This document shows positions 29,738 through 38,961 of a DNA stretch of 64,000 nt, in pieces. This DNA comes from Tenacibaculum sp. SG-28 (lineage in GTDB: Bacteria; Bacteroidota; Bacteroidia; Flavobacteriales; Flavobacteriaceae): assembly GCF_002954385.1 (NCBI RefSeq), contig NZ_MQVY01000001.1, positions 927,483 through 991,482 on the forward strand. Reading direction: 5' to 3'. The notes under the pieces were generated by a model that saw only the letters and a list, made by a program, of their open reading frames with translations, was not told the origin of the DNA and searched no databases. Both the position numbers and the translations under genes were made by a program. Position 1 is the first letter of the stretch, and each line of letters begins with the position of its first letter.

Positions 29738-30937
29738 TTATAAAGCTTGTTCTACTGTAAAACCAAAAACAGTAGCGATAGCTTCTGACATGTTATCTAA
29801 AGTACTAGCTTCGATATCCCAAAAACCATTACCTTCACCTTCTTCTAATTCTGATAAAAACGCATTAACTTGAGAAGCTGTTAAGTAAGGCGTGCCATCA
29901 GGTGATTGTGTAAATCTTAAAGACTGTACGAAACCATATCCTTCTGATAAATCATGAAAAACTTTAGAATTATCCACGCCTAAGTTACTTTTACCTGCTT
30001 GTAAGTAATATACAGCTCTCACGGCAACGACTTTAGAAACCGCAGCTTTAATAATTTCAGCTTGTTGATCTCTTACCGTGTAATTTTTTGCTACAATGGC
30101 AGCTCTACCTGTTTTAAATGCATCGTATATTTCGTCTGCAATTCCTGCAAAATCTACATCACCATCAACTCTTGCTAAATATTTATTCAAAAAAGAATCT
30201 GCACCTAATTGTGGAGCAGCAGCTGATTCTTCTGCACCATACAAATAACCAAAAGCTTCATCCCATTTATGCTCCATGGTTGTATAATTTTTACCCTCTG
30301 CAGTAGTTCCGGCATTATTATCCTCTACGTTCGATGCCTCGTCTAAAACGGCAGTTGATAAATAGTTGTTTAACATTTGATCCATCATTAATGCACCAAT
30401 AAGTCCTTTTGCGAATGCCTGATTGTATTCTAACCCTCTGGCATTAACATATCTGGTAGATCCTCCACCAACTTGAATTTTTCCTGCAACTCCAGCTTCT
30501 GCATTTACTTCCCAATTAGGAAAAACTTCCGTTACTTGACTACGGATGTAACCATCAAAAATATTTTTAATAGCATTAGATTCCGTAGAGTTTGAGGAGA
30601 AATAATCTTTTGATGCTGCAGTTTTACTTCGAACACTTTTGTTGGAAGCATTTAAATCCGCTCTACCTGGAAAATCTTCTCTATTTTCTTCATGACTAAA
30701 CATGTTTAAAATGACATTTGCATCTGTGATGTCTTCGTCCATAAGAGCATCTAAAATTACCTCTGCCATCTCAATTCTCGTACTTTGTCCTGAATAGCTA
30801 ACTGTTGAACTACCATCTCTTGTAAATGTATAGGTTTCTGGTACAACCACATTTGGATCCTCTGGAGAATCGTCGTCAGAACATGAAGCAAATACTAATG
30901 TAGATGCTGCTAGCATAGAAAGTATAACTTTTTTCAT
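29738..30937 (-). CDS. DUF4856 domain lipoprotein
   Basis: A 399-residue lipoprotein (MKKVILSMLAASTLVFASCS leader) with an acidic linker DDDSPEDP and a helical domain matching DUF4856: YTFTRDGSSTVSYSGQSTR, RYVNARGLEYNQAFAKGLIG, KWDEAFGYLYGAEE and KAAVSKVVAVRAVYYLQAG. The family has no established function and is found with imelysin genes. The frame is open to a TTG at 30955, but the ATG at 30937 begins a standard signal peptide. It heads the minus-strand iron operon and has both a consensus promoter and a palindromic operator. Confidence 0.87.
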   Translation of the reverse strand: MKKVILSMLAASTLVFASCSDDDSPEDPNVVVPETYTFTRDGSSTVSYSGQSTRIEMAEVILDALMDEDITDANVILNMFSHEENREDFPGRADLNASNKSVRSKTAASKDYFSSNSTESNAIKNIFDGYIRSQVTEVFPNWEVNAEAGVAGKIQVGGGSTRYVNARGLEYNQAFAKGLIGALMMDQMLNNYLSTAVLDEASNVEDNNAGTTAEGKNYTTMEHKWDEAFGYLYGAEESAAAPQLGADSFLNKYLARVDGDVDFAGIADEIYDAFKTGRAAIVAKNYTVRDQQAEIIKAAVSKVVAVRAVYYLQAGKSNLGVDNSKVFHDLSEGYGFVQSLRFTQSPDGTPYLTASQVNAFLSELEEGEGNGFWDIEASTLDNMSEAIATVFGFTVEQAL

Positions 30938-30994
30938 TTGTATTGAATTTATCAAAGTGAGTATTTTGTTTATTTAGATTGATTAAATTTAATG

Positions 30995-31024
30995 CAAATG
31001 TATCATATAATTTAACAAACACAA
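30995..31024 (-). promoter_or_regulatory. Promoter of the DUF4856-imelysin-HTTM-TonB operon
   Basis: On the minus strand TTG (31024-31022), a 19-base spacer and TACATTTG (31002-30995) form an exact consensus promoter with the same spacing as the imelysin 1 promoter. Confidence 0.7.
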
Positions 31025-31054
31025 AATTTATTTAGTTTATTTCTAAATAAATTT
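31024..31054. promoter_or_regulatory. Candidate operator, nested palindromes upstream of DUF4856
   Basis: A 12-7-12 inverted repeat (AAATTTATTTAG, 31024-31035, and its complement at 31043-31054) encloses a second palindrome TTTATTT-CT-AAATAAA at 31036-31051. The inner palindrome starts 11 bases upstream of the -33 TTG, as at the imelysin 1 promoter. It is a good candidate for the binding site of an iron-responsive regulator, which is an inference. Confidence 0.5.
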
Positions 31055-31163
31055 TAATACCAATTAAACGTACGCTCAAACTAAAGAACTGACACTTATA
31101 CCAAAAAAATAGGATTATTCAATTAAATCTATTATTTTTAATGAAAGATTAAAATTAAAAAAA

Positions 31164-31622
31164 ATGTTTACCCCCAAAGAAAAAGTTATCCCTAAAACTA
31201 AAAGGGATATTTATTATGTAAAATGTACCGTGGGAAATACTGCAGTTCCCAAAGCAACCATTGCTAAATTTTCGTTAGCCATATCTAAAAAAAACAATAA
31301 AATTTCTGGTATTGTTAAAATTTCTAACATTTATAGTAACGATACTGCCACCATCAATGTGGTTGGAAAAATTCAGGAAAGAGGTACGAAATTCATTACG
31401 AAACAGCTTAAACTAATAGGTGAATCTATTGTTCACGAAAATGCAGAGCTTGAAAAGAATACAATGGAAAGATTCACGGCTTCCCTAACTTTAGATGCTA
31501 CTGGTAATGGTATTGGTAATTTCTCTTTTAAAAAGATAAAAGAGACTAATATTCCCGTACTTCCATTGATAACGAAACAGGAAGAATGCAGCAAAAAAGA
31601 GCATTTCACTGTTGCAAGCTGA
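31164..31622 (+). CDS. DUF1842-like hypothetical protein
   Basis: A 152-residue soluble protein without a signal peptide. The segment YYVKCTVGNTAVPKATIAKF followed by SLAISKKNNKISGIVKISN resembles the DUF1842 beta-rich fold, but the match is from memory and weak. It has alternating hydrophobic residues suggesting beta strands and a charged tail. It stands alone between the iron island and the yigZ gene. No function is proposed. Confidence 0.6.
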   Translation: MFTPKEKVIPKTKRDIYYVKCTVGNTAVPKATIAKFSLAISKKNNKISGIVKISNIYSNDTATINVVGKIQERGTKFITKQLKLIGESIVHENAELEKNTMERFTASLTLDATGNGIGNFSFKKIKETNIPVLPLITKQEECSKKEHFTVAS

Positions 31623-31680
31623 TACTTTTTACAATGGAACTTGTTTCTAATAGTAAAATACGGTGAAAAATAATGTCGTG

Positions 31681-32292
31681 TTAAACTTTTTTTATGGAAA
31701 CTTTAAATAAATTCATAAAAATATCATGTATTGCTTCAGCTTCTTTTTTTCGAATGGAAATTACCAACATACATTCCAATTCTAATTTTTGATTGAGAAC
31801 AGTAATCGATTTTTCTTTAATAATTCGCATTACCTTGTTCATCCTATCGTAGCCAAAATTTAATTGATAAACAACATCTATGGTTTTCTCAATTACTTCA
31901 GAAGCTTCAATAGCCATTCGAGCAGAGGTTCTGTAGGCATTAATAAGCCCCCCTACTCCTAATTTTGTACCGCCAAAATAGCGCACCGAAACGATTAAAA
32001 TATTGGTCAAGCCAAAAGCCTGAATTTGTCCGTAAATTGGTTGTCCTGCGGAATTATTTGGCTCTCCGTCATCATTTGCTCTATGGCTAATTTTATCGGT
32101 TCCTAATTGCCAGGCATAACAATGATGACCTGCAGTATGGTGCTTCTTGCGCAAACTTTCCAAATACTTTTTTATATCTGCTTCAGTTTGTATCGGAAAA
32201 GCATACCCATAAAATTTACTATTTCTATCCTTAAACAATGATTCCTGAGAAGGGCCCATAATGGTCTTGTATGTATCGTCTAGTGTACTCAT
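31681..32292 (-). CDS. YigZ/IMPACT family protein
   Basis: A 203-residue protein of the UPF0029 family, related to the yeast translation regulator IMPACT/Yih1. Motifs are SKFYGYAFPIQTEADIKKYL, HHTAGHHCYAWQLG, RANDDGEPNNSAGQPIYGQI and VSVRYFGGTKLGVGGLINAY, all diagnostic. A C-terminal ferredoxin-like domain follows. Its bacterial role is unclear. The ATG shares one base with the stop codon of the EamA transporter (TAATG), so it is the last gene of the ribD run. Confidence 0.92.
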   Translation of the reverse strand: MSTLDDTYKTIMGPSQESLFKDRNSKFYGYAFPIQTEADIKKYLESLRKKHHTAGHHCYAWQLGTDKISHRANDDGEPNNSAGQPIYGQIQAFGLTNILIVSVRYFGGTKLGVGGLINAYRTSARMAIEASEVIEKTIDVVYQLNFGYDRMNKVMRIIKEKSITVLNQKLELECMLVISIRKKEAEAIHDIFMNLFKVSIKKV

Positions 32293-33153
32293 TATGCCAA
32301 AGAAACTAATGCGATTCCTAATATTGCCAAAACAATTCCAATTTTATTTTGTACACTAAATGATTCTTTGAAAATAAAAAAACCTAAAAGAGCAGATAAA
32401 ATTACGATACCCACGTTGTTCATAGTAAATAAAGTAGAACTTTCAAAATCTTTATTTTGCAATGCTTTAATTAAAAAAACAATAGAATAGTAATTAGGAA
32501 TTCCTAGAACAACTCCTGCTACGATACTATTAATATGTATCTTACTTTTATGAACTAAATATTTATATCCTAAAATAGACATTCCAAAGAATGCTGCTAT
32601 TGCAAACAAACTTCCCGAAAAAAAATCAACTTCCGTTGGTGCAACATAATTTATCTCTACATATTTTAAGACAGTGTCAATTACGCCAGAGCCAACAAAT
32701 AATAATACCGGAAAAAGGAGGCTTACTTTAGGGTTGGAACTTTTACTTGATTTATTAGATGCTAAATACACTGCGATTAACGCGATAGTAATCCCTAATG
32801 CCTTGATTAAATTTATAGTTTCATCGTATAATATAATACCAAATAATATGGGAACCACAACAGACATTTTTCCGGATATTGACGCTACGGAAACACCATT
32901 TTTGCGATGTCATTGCCATTACAAAAAATACAGAAACAAATAATAAACCGAGTACTAAAGCGCCATAAAACCAGGGTTGCTGCGGAATGGTAGTTATTCT
33001 TGAAAAAGAAGAAGCCGATAACATTCCCACAACAAATGCTACCAAATAATTCACAACAATAGCCTGTAAGGTATTTATTTTATAACGTTCAAAATATTTA
33101 AATATCACAAAAAGTGAAGAGGAGAAAACGATACTTAAAATTAAATAGATCAT
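32292..33153 (-). pseudogene. EamA/DMT family transporter, frameshifted
   Basis: Two frames form one 10-helix drug/metabolite transporter of about 286 residues. The first (33153 to about 32903) begins MIYLILSIVFSSSLFVIFKY. The second (up to 32292) includes GKMSVVVPILFGIILYDETI and a second EamA repeat ending KIGVVLAILGIALVSLA-like (IGIVLAILGIALVSLA). The break lies at the T run 32899-32903 and needs a net shift of one extra or two missing bases to give TSQ(K)NGVSVASISGKMSVVV. The substrate is unknown. It is tightly packed between the HAD gene and yigZ. Confidence 0.8.
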
Positions 33154-33154
33154 A

Positions 33155-33763
33155 TTAAGAGAATTGTTTTCTTTGTGTTAGGTTGCTTATATCTTCTGTT
33201 TTGGGATTGATATTCCAAACGTGTATGCCAAGACTTTTGGCTGCATCTGTATTTTCTTTAGTGTCGTCAATAAAAATAGTTTCCCCAGGAATTAGATTAT
33301 TTTCTTCCAGTACATATGCATAAATATCTGAATTTGGTTTTCTTAAATTGATCTCATGAGAAAGGTAGAACTTTTCGAAACAGTTTTTGAAGTCCTCCCA
33401 TATTTTATTTCCCCAATCCTTTTGAATCCAATCGATATGCAATTCATTGGTGTTACTCAACAAGAAAAGACGATATTTTTTTGTAGCTGCCAAACGCTTT
33501 AAAAAATGAAATCTGTGTTCTGGAAAATCCAAAAGAATGGCATTCCATGCTTCTATTAAATCCCTTTTTACGATTCCATATTTACCGTGAAAATGAGCAA
33601 TAAAATCACGAGAAGAAAGTAAACCCTTTTCATAACTGTAATACACATCCATCATTTCGGGTGTAATGGAGGTTACTCCTAATTTTTGCAATGCGTCATG
33701 AGTAGCATCTTTGTTGAGATTTATAAACACATCTCCAAAGTCAAAAATGATATTTTTAATCAT
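33155..33763 (-). CDS. HAD family hydrolase (subfamily IA)
   Basis: A 202-residue haloacid-dehalogenase-like phosphatase with motif I FDFGDVFINL (Asp nucleophile and second Asp), a helical cap, motif II LFLLSNTNELH, a Lys in LRKPNSDIYAYVLEE and motif IV TIFIDDTKENTDAA. It is similar to YihX-type sugar-phosphate phosphatases. It overlaps the end of ribD by 8 bases. The position after ribD makes it a candidate for the missing flavobacterial riboflavin-pathway phosphatase, but this is only an inference. Confidence 0.88.
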   Translation of the reverse strand: MIKNIIFDFGDVFINLNKDATHDALQKLGVTSITPEMMDVYYSYEKGLLSSRDFIAHFHGKYGIVKRDLIEAWNAILLDFPEHRFHFLKRLAATKKYRLFLLSNTNELHIDWIQKDWGNKIWEDFKNCFEKFYLSHEINLRKPNSDIYAYVLEENNLIPGETIFIDDTKENTDAAKSLGIHVWNINPKTEDISNLTQRKQFS

Positions 33764-34797
33764 TGTAATAAGTTCTTAATATATCGTTATCTATTTTTTC
33801 AACATGAGAGAGCTCAGCATGTAATGATGGAGATTTTATACCTTCGTTAAACGAAGTATCTCCGATAAATATTTTTGCCTCATCCCATAGATTAGCTGCA
33901 ATAAAGGTTTGTAATGTTCGTGCTCCTCCCTCCACAAAAAGAGATTGTATCTTGTACTCGAATAAAACCTCACAAATTTGAGCTGCTATGTTTTTCGAAA
34001 AATCAATTTTTTCAAAAGCAATCGCATCTTTTTCCAATGTACACGTAGTATAAGTATCGGTAATTACAATTACTTTACCGTCACCATTATAAATTTTAAA
34101 ATTTTGGCAATTTGCAATGATCGATCTAAAATTACTTTAACTGGATTTTGGCCGCTCCAATATCGCAAATTTAAACTTGGATTATCCTCTAAAACCGTAT
34201 TTGTTCCAACGAGAATGGCATGTTCTTGTGCTCTCCATTTGTGCACTATTTGCCTCGAAAAAGGATTAGATATCCATACCGGTTTTTTTCATCTCTAGTC
34301 AAAGGTGCTATAAAACCATCTTTGGTTTCCGCCCATTTTAAAACTACATAAGGTCTATTTTTATTCTGATACGTAAAGAATCGTTTATGATGCTGCAAAC
34401 ATTCTTTTTCTAGTACTCCAAGAATGACCTCACAACCAGCATTTTTCAAACGCTCTATCCCTTTTCCTGCCACAAGACTATTAGTATCCAGACACCCAAT
34501 AACAACTTTTGGTATTTGCTTCTTTACAATTAAATCCGCACAGGGCGGTGTTTTCCCGTGATGAGAACAGGGTTCTAAAGTAACGTATATGGTTGCTTTT
34601 TTTAAAAGCTCTTGATTTGCCACAGAATTAATTGCATTCACTTCGGCATGAGGACCACCATAAGGACTGGTAAAACCCTCTCCTATTATCGTATCCTCTA
34701 ATACTACAACAGCACCAACCGAGGGGTTAGGTCTGGTAGTTCCGATTCCTTTTTTCGCTAATTGCAGACAGCGTTTTATGTATTTTTTATGCTGCAA
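33756..34797 (-). pseudogene. ribD: Bifunctional riboflavin biosynthesis protein RibD, two frameshifts
   Basis: The N-terminal deaminase domain is intact: RPNPSVGAVVV, GGPHAEVNAI and EPCSHHGKTPPCADLIV with the zinc ligands. The C-terminal reductase domain is spread over two further frames: HKWRAQEHAILVGTNTVLED, KVIVITDTYTTCTLEKDAIA and IQSLFVEGGARTLQTFI. One missing base in the run 34283-34289 and another at 34102-34105 explain everything; the joined protein has about 347 residues, the family norm. Because RibD is normally essential for flavin synthesis, sequencing error is more likely than decay. Confidence 0.88.
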
Positions 34798-34801
34798 GTA
34801 C

Positions 34802-35263
34802 TTAATTTTGAATGGTTACTTTTTCTGTTTTATCTATGTGATACACTTTAGAGAACGCATACATTTTATAGCGCAAATCTCCTTTAATGTGCACTTCGAT
34901 AGTTTTTGTAAAAATAGAATTAACAAGTCCTGCCAGAATCCCTTTATTCGAATTTTCAAAAATTTTAGAGGTAGGTATCGCAACTTGTAATGGAATTGTA
35001 AATTCACTTTTGGCAGGAACCTTAAATTCCTCTGAAGTAACTAATGCTAACTGCTCCTTATTAAATGCTACTCTCATATCTTCAACCTGAATCTTTCCAC
35101 TAACTGTATTGGGATTTTTGAAGTAGGCATTTACCCCTAATTTAACAGTATCTAGTTGTGTCGACAACAATCTTATATCGTCAATTTTAATAAATTCAGG
35201 TTGTTTTTTTACCGAACAACTACTTATTACAATGGCAAATAAAAACCAATATATTTTTTTCAT
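34802..35263 (-). CDS. LEA type 2 family lipoprotein
   Basis: A 153-residue lipoprotein (FAIVISSCSVKK lipobox). The single late-embryogenesis-abundant type 2 (WHy-like) domain is seen in VKLGVNAYFKNPNTVSGKIQ and FKVPAKSEFTIPLQV, with alternating beta strands. Such proteins are periplasmic with unknown function in Bacteroidota. The gene lies four bases upstream of ribD on the same strand, an arrangement commonly seen in flavobacteria. Confidence 0.85.
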   Translation of the reverse strand: MKKIYWFLFAIVISSCSVKKQPEFIKIDDIRLLSTQLDTVKLGVNAYFKNPNTVSGKIQVEDMRVAFNKEQLALVTSEEFKVPAKSEFTIPLQVAIPTSKIFENSNKGILAGLVNSIFTKTIEVHIKGDLRYKMYAFSKVYHIDKTEKVTIQN

Positions 35264-35311
35264 ATATTTTTCAATTTAGGTAACTTGCTGTTGCAAAAAT
35301 ACTATATTCCA

Positions 35312-35803
35312 ATGACACCTTTTGATTTTATTATCAGAGAAATTAAACCAGCAGATAATGCAGGAGTTGCGCAACTTATAAGAAGTGTTTTAATAGAATT
35401 AAATGTTCCTAAAACAGGAACCGCTTATGAGGATAAGGCCACCGATGAAATGTTTGCAACCTATCAGAATAAAAGGGCTTGTTATTTTGTAATTGAATAC
35501 AAAGGAGAAATTCTTGGAGGTGCCGGAATCGGGCCATTAGAGGGACAAAATGACAATGTCTGCGAATTGCAAAAAATGTACTTTTCTCCTTCTATTAGAG
35601 GCAAAGGACTTGGAAGTAAATTAATTACACAATGTTTAGAAAAGGCAAAAGAATACGAGTTCAAGCAGTGTTATATTGAAACAATGCCCTACATGCATGC
35701 TGCTCAAAAATTATATAAAAAAAATGGTTTCCATAAGCTCAGTCAACCAATGGGTAACACAGGGCATTATTCCTGCACAGTATGGATGTTAAAAGACCTT
35801 TAG
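35312..35803 (+). CDS. GNAT family N-acetyltransferase
   Basis: A 163-residue acetyltransferase of the GCN5 fold. The acetyl-CoA motif A is YFSPSIRGKGLGSKLITQCL, preceded by the beta4 segment GGAGIGPLEGQNDNVCELQK and followed by AAQKLYKKNGFHKLS. The frame is open from a TTG at 35285, but MTPFDFIIREIKPADN at 35312 is the natural start. It lies directly upstream of prmC (23 bases), a frequent flavobacterial pair. The substrate is unknown. Confidence 0.88.
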   Translation: MTPFDFIIREIKPADNAGVAQLIRSVLIELNVPKTGTAYEDKATDEMFATYQNKRACYFVIEYKGEILGGAGIGPLEGQNDNVCELQKMYFSPSIRGKGLGSKLITQCLEKAKEYEFKQCYIETMPYMHAAQKLYKKNGFHKLSQPMGNTGHYSCTVWMLKDL

Positions 35804-35826
35804 TAACCTCAAAGCGATAGCGAATA

Positions 35827-36687
35827 ATGACTGTACGTGAATTCAAAGTACTCTTTTACACAAAGCTTACTGTGTTATACCCCAAAAATGAAGTCGATAT
35901 TTTTTTCGCTTTAATCACAGAAGAATATTTGGCGATTTCCCCCGTTGATGTTATTGTTAACCCAACAAATATCATTTCTCAGGATACCCTACATCGTTTA
36001 GAAAAAGTAACACAACGTTTATTACGAGAAGAACCCATTCAGTATATTCTTGGAAAAACAGAGTTTTATGGACTCCCCTTTTATGTAAATAAAAACACTT
36101 TGATACCAAGACCGGAAACAGAAGAGCTTGTAGATTGGATTATTGAAGAAAATAAACAACAAGACTCTATTTCAATACTAGATATAGGAACAGGCTCTGG
36201 TTGTATCCCTATCGCCCTTAAAAAAAATTTAACAACCAGTAACATATGTGCCATAGACGTTTCGGAAAAAGCTCTGGAAATAGCAAAAAAAAACATGGCC
36301 TCAAACAATGTAAATATAGAATGGTTAGCAATAGACATATTGCGTACAGAACAACTACCAAAAAAATTTGATATAATTGTTTCTAATCCGCCATATGTAC
36401 GGCAGTTAGAGAAAAATGAAATGAAAAAAAATGTGCTCGAAAATGAACCACACCTTGCGCTATTTGTTACCGATAATAATCCATTAATTTTTTATTCCAA
36501 AATAGCAGACCTTGCAAAGAGATCTTTAACAAAAAACGGAATGCTATTTTTTGAAATAAATCAGTATCTGGCAGAGGAAATGCTAGCAATGATGAAAAAT
36601 AAAGGGTATACGAATATTGAATTGCGAAAAGACTTTAGAGGAAATGATAGAATGATAAAAGCTAGCTATTTATCCGATGAATTATAG
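35827..36687 (+). CDS. prmC: Peptide chain release factor N5-glutamine methyltransferase
   Basis: Methylates the GGQ glutamine of release factors RF1 and RF2 using SAM. The 286-residue protein has the N-terminal helical domain (EPIQYILGKTEFYGLPFYVN, LIPRPETEELVDW), the SAM-binding loop ILDIGTGSGCIPIAL and the catalytic IIVSNPPYVRQLE motif. The C-terminal ELRKDFRGNDRMIKA is also typical. It is co-directional with the GNAT gene. Confidence 0.95.
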   Translation: MTVREFKVLFYTKLTVLYPKNEVDIFFALITEEYLAISPVDVIVNPTNIISQDTLHRLEKVTQRLLREEPIQYILGKTEFYGLPFYVNKNTLIPRPETEELVDWIIEENKQQDSISILDIGTGSGCIPIALKKNLTTSNICAIDVSEKALEIAKKNMASNNVNIEWLAIDILRTEQLPKKFDIIVSNPPYVRQLEKNEMKKNVLENEPHLALFVTDNNPLIFYSKIADLAKRSLTKNGMLFFEINQYLAEEMLAMMKNKGYTNIELRKDFRGNDRMIKASYLSDEL

Positions 36688-36734
36688 TAGTATAACAAAG
36701 TGTTTTTTTAAAATTAAATTACATTTAAAAATAG

Positions 36735-36742
36735 TAGTTTTG
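36735..36742 (+). promoter_or_regulatory. Possible -7 box
   Basis: TAGTTTTG, followed by CA, matches TAnnTTTG exactly 20 bases before the ATG at 36762. No -33 TTG is seen at the right distance. Confidence 0.35.
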
Positions 36743-36761
36743 CATTTTTGAACCATTTAAT

Positions 36762-37448
36762 ATGAGAAAGTTTTTTAAAGTTTTAGGAATTTTATTTTTA
36801 ATACTAACTGTGATTTCTGTAATTACCTATCACAGTTATCACGAAGAACTCCCGCAAGGAAAAGTTGGTGCTGCGGCGGATAGTTTAGCTACCAAAATGT
36901 TGCATGCATTAGACTATAAGGCCTACAAAAACACGCGGTATATCGAATGGAATTTTAGAGGAGTACACGATTATAAATGGGATAAAAAAACGGGGATTGT
37001 AGAGGTTACTTGGGATAGTAAAAAAGTAATTTTGCACACAAAAGAAATCGAAAAAAGTATTGCTTACGAAGATGGAAAAGAAAGTGACAACAGTGAACTA
37101 ATAAGTACTGCTCAAAACTATTTTAATAACGATAGTTTTTGGCTAGTAGCTCCATATAAAGTATTTGACTTCAGTGTAACAAGGAGTATCGTTCCTTATA
37201 AAGGTAAAAAAGCACTTTTGGTTACCTACAATGCAGGAGGATCAACACCTGGTGATTCTTATTTATGGATTTTAGATGGTAATTATATACCAGTAGCTTT
37301 TAAAATGTGGGTGTCTATACTACCAATTGGAGGTGTTGAAGCCTCTTGGAATAATTGGACAACAACCTCTTCAGGAGCTAAATTACCTACTAAACATAGC
37401 TTTAGCACTGGTACGCTAGAACTAGAAAACATAAAGGGATATCGTTAA
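36762..37448 (+). CDS. Unidentified exported or membrane-anchored protein
   Basis: A 228-residue protein with one N-terminal hydrophobic helix (FFKVLGILFLILTVISVITY) and a periplasmic domain. The latter contains YIEWNFRGVHDYKWDKKTG, FWLVAPYKVFDFSVTRSIV and LLVTYNAGGSTPGDSYLWIL, reminiscent of the LolA-like folds seen in DUF6503 proteins, but I cannot name the family. Its 3-prime end overlaps the apparent end of the convergent protease gene by 27 bases. Confidence 0.7.
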   Translation: MRKFFKVLGILFLILTVISVITYHSYHEELPQGKVGAAADSLATKMLHALDYKAYKNTRYIEWNFRGVHDYKWDKKTGIVEVTWDSKKVILHTKEIEKSIAYEDGKESDNSELISTAQNYFNNDSFWLVAPYKVFDFSVTRSIVPYKGKKALLVTYNAGGSTPGDSYLWILDGNYIPVAFKMWVSILPIGGVEASWNNWTTTSSGAKLPTKHSFSTGTLELENIKGYR

Positions 37449-38812
37449 ATAAAAACTAAATTTTGTAATGTAATTAAATCCTTTTTCTAACCGAAAAGAA
37501 TATTTTAAATCTTGCCCCGCTCTCTTAATACTAAGTTTAATTTTTCGATTTGGTTTTGACCGAAATATTTCTGAAAAATCGGATAAATTTAATTCATAAA
37601 AAGGTTTTCCATTTAAATAGTAAATAATGTCCCCTTCAAGTAAACCAGCCTTTGCAGCTGGTGAATCTTTAACGATTTTATCTATTTTAAACGAAGGCTT
37701 AAAATTGTACACATAGTTAGAGACAAAATCGATTATCTTCCCTGTATTTGGGGAGTTGTATTCTTTTATCCCATAGGAGTTTACCGTAGATAATTTCTTT
37801 TGTGCTACTAAGTCTAATTTCCCATATATCACCTGAATCCCACTCATATTGTAAAAGAATCCGTCGTTAAAATTTCTATTTTTTTGAAGTTTCAAATTTC
37901 TATTTTGGTAATCAATCCAAATATTAAAACGTTTGAGAACTCCTCCTCCAATACTTCCATGTCTACTCTTATCCTTCTTGCATTAGAAGTTGAAAGCGTA
38001 TCTAAAAATGAAACTGTAGGATATGGCAGTGAAAATTCACCAATACGTAGCTCAGAAATACGACTTCGCTTTCCATAAATGGTACCACTAAATCCCTCTC
38101 CTAGTATATCTTCAAAATATTTTTCAGGTTTTTGTATTGATGGCTTTGTATCCTCAAATAGCCATAAAGCATCACTTCCACCGGAGTCGACTAAAAATTT
38201 TACAGGAATATTAATTGAATCTTTATTTTTTAATTGAACAGAAACATTTACATATGGTTTGTTGTCAGAAAAATCTATTTGTAATTCTTCACATGATTTG
38301 CATTTTTTTGGTTTGTAATACAATGGATTGTAGAAAGTAAGTTTTTTAGAAGTGTAGTTTATGTGAACTACAAGATCTTTTAATATTGCGTAACCAATAA
38401 CACCGTGAATGGTAACACCCATCCTAGACGACAAATTAAAACTGTTATTCGACAAGATTAAAACCTCCTGGTCTTTTCCTGAAATTTTTTCTGTCTCAAT
38501 CGTATTTTCAAAGGAAATTAAAGCCTCCACAGGTTGCCCCTCCCCTAAACCACGGACTAATATTTTTCTGTAATTAGTAAATAATAAATCTTTATTCGCA
38601 GATAAATCGAATAAAATGGTTTTGTTAACTCCTGTATCCAAAATAAACGATAGCTCATTTCCATTTACAGTTAAAGGAAACACAATCAAATTATTAATTA
38701 ATTGGAAAGGAACTACTTCTTTCTTTTTTTGAGGATTTGTAAACTTAAAAGACACTTGTGCATTACTGTGATAAAAAACAAATATCAGAAGGGAAAAAAA
38801 TAATTGACGCAA
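37422..38812 (-). pseudogene. Aspartyl protease/PDZ domain protein, frameshifted
   Basis: The joined protein of about 463 residues has a signal peptide, two retropepsin-type halves with active-site motifs SFILDTGVNKTILFD and VKFLVDSGGSDALWLFED, and a C-terminal PDZ domain (DSPAAKAGLLEGDIIYYLNG). One missing base near 37975 separates the pieces; restoring it gives HGSIGGGVLKRFNIWIDYQN before KLQKNRNFNDGF. A second loss near 37480 may explain the unusual hydrophobic tail: one more base would end the protein in RLEKRI and remove the overlap with the neighbouring gene. It is probably a secreted protein-processing enzyme. Confidence 0.82.
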
Positions 38813-38961
38813 GGGAATAATTTTAAAACATTAAAAATACGATGATATTTAAAAATAAAATTCAAATTAATAATTATTAACACTTTTTTTTAAGGATAAA
38901 AAAGCATTACAAATAAAAATAATTTCGGAAATTTGTAGCATTAACAACTAATATAATTACA

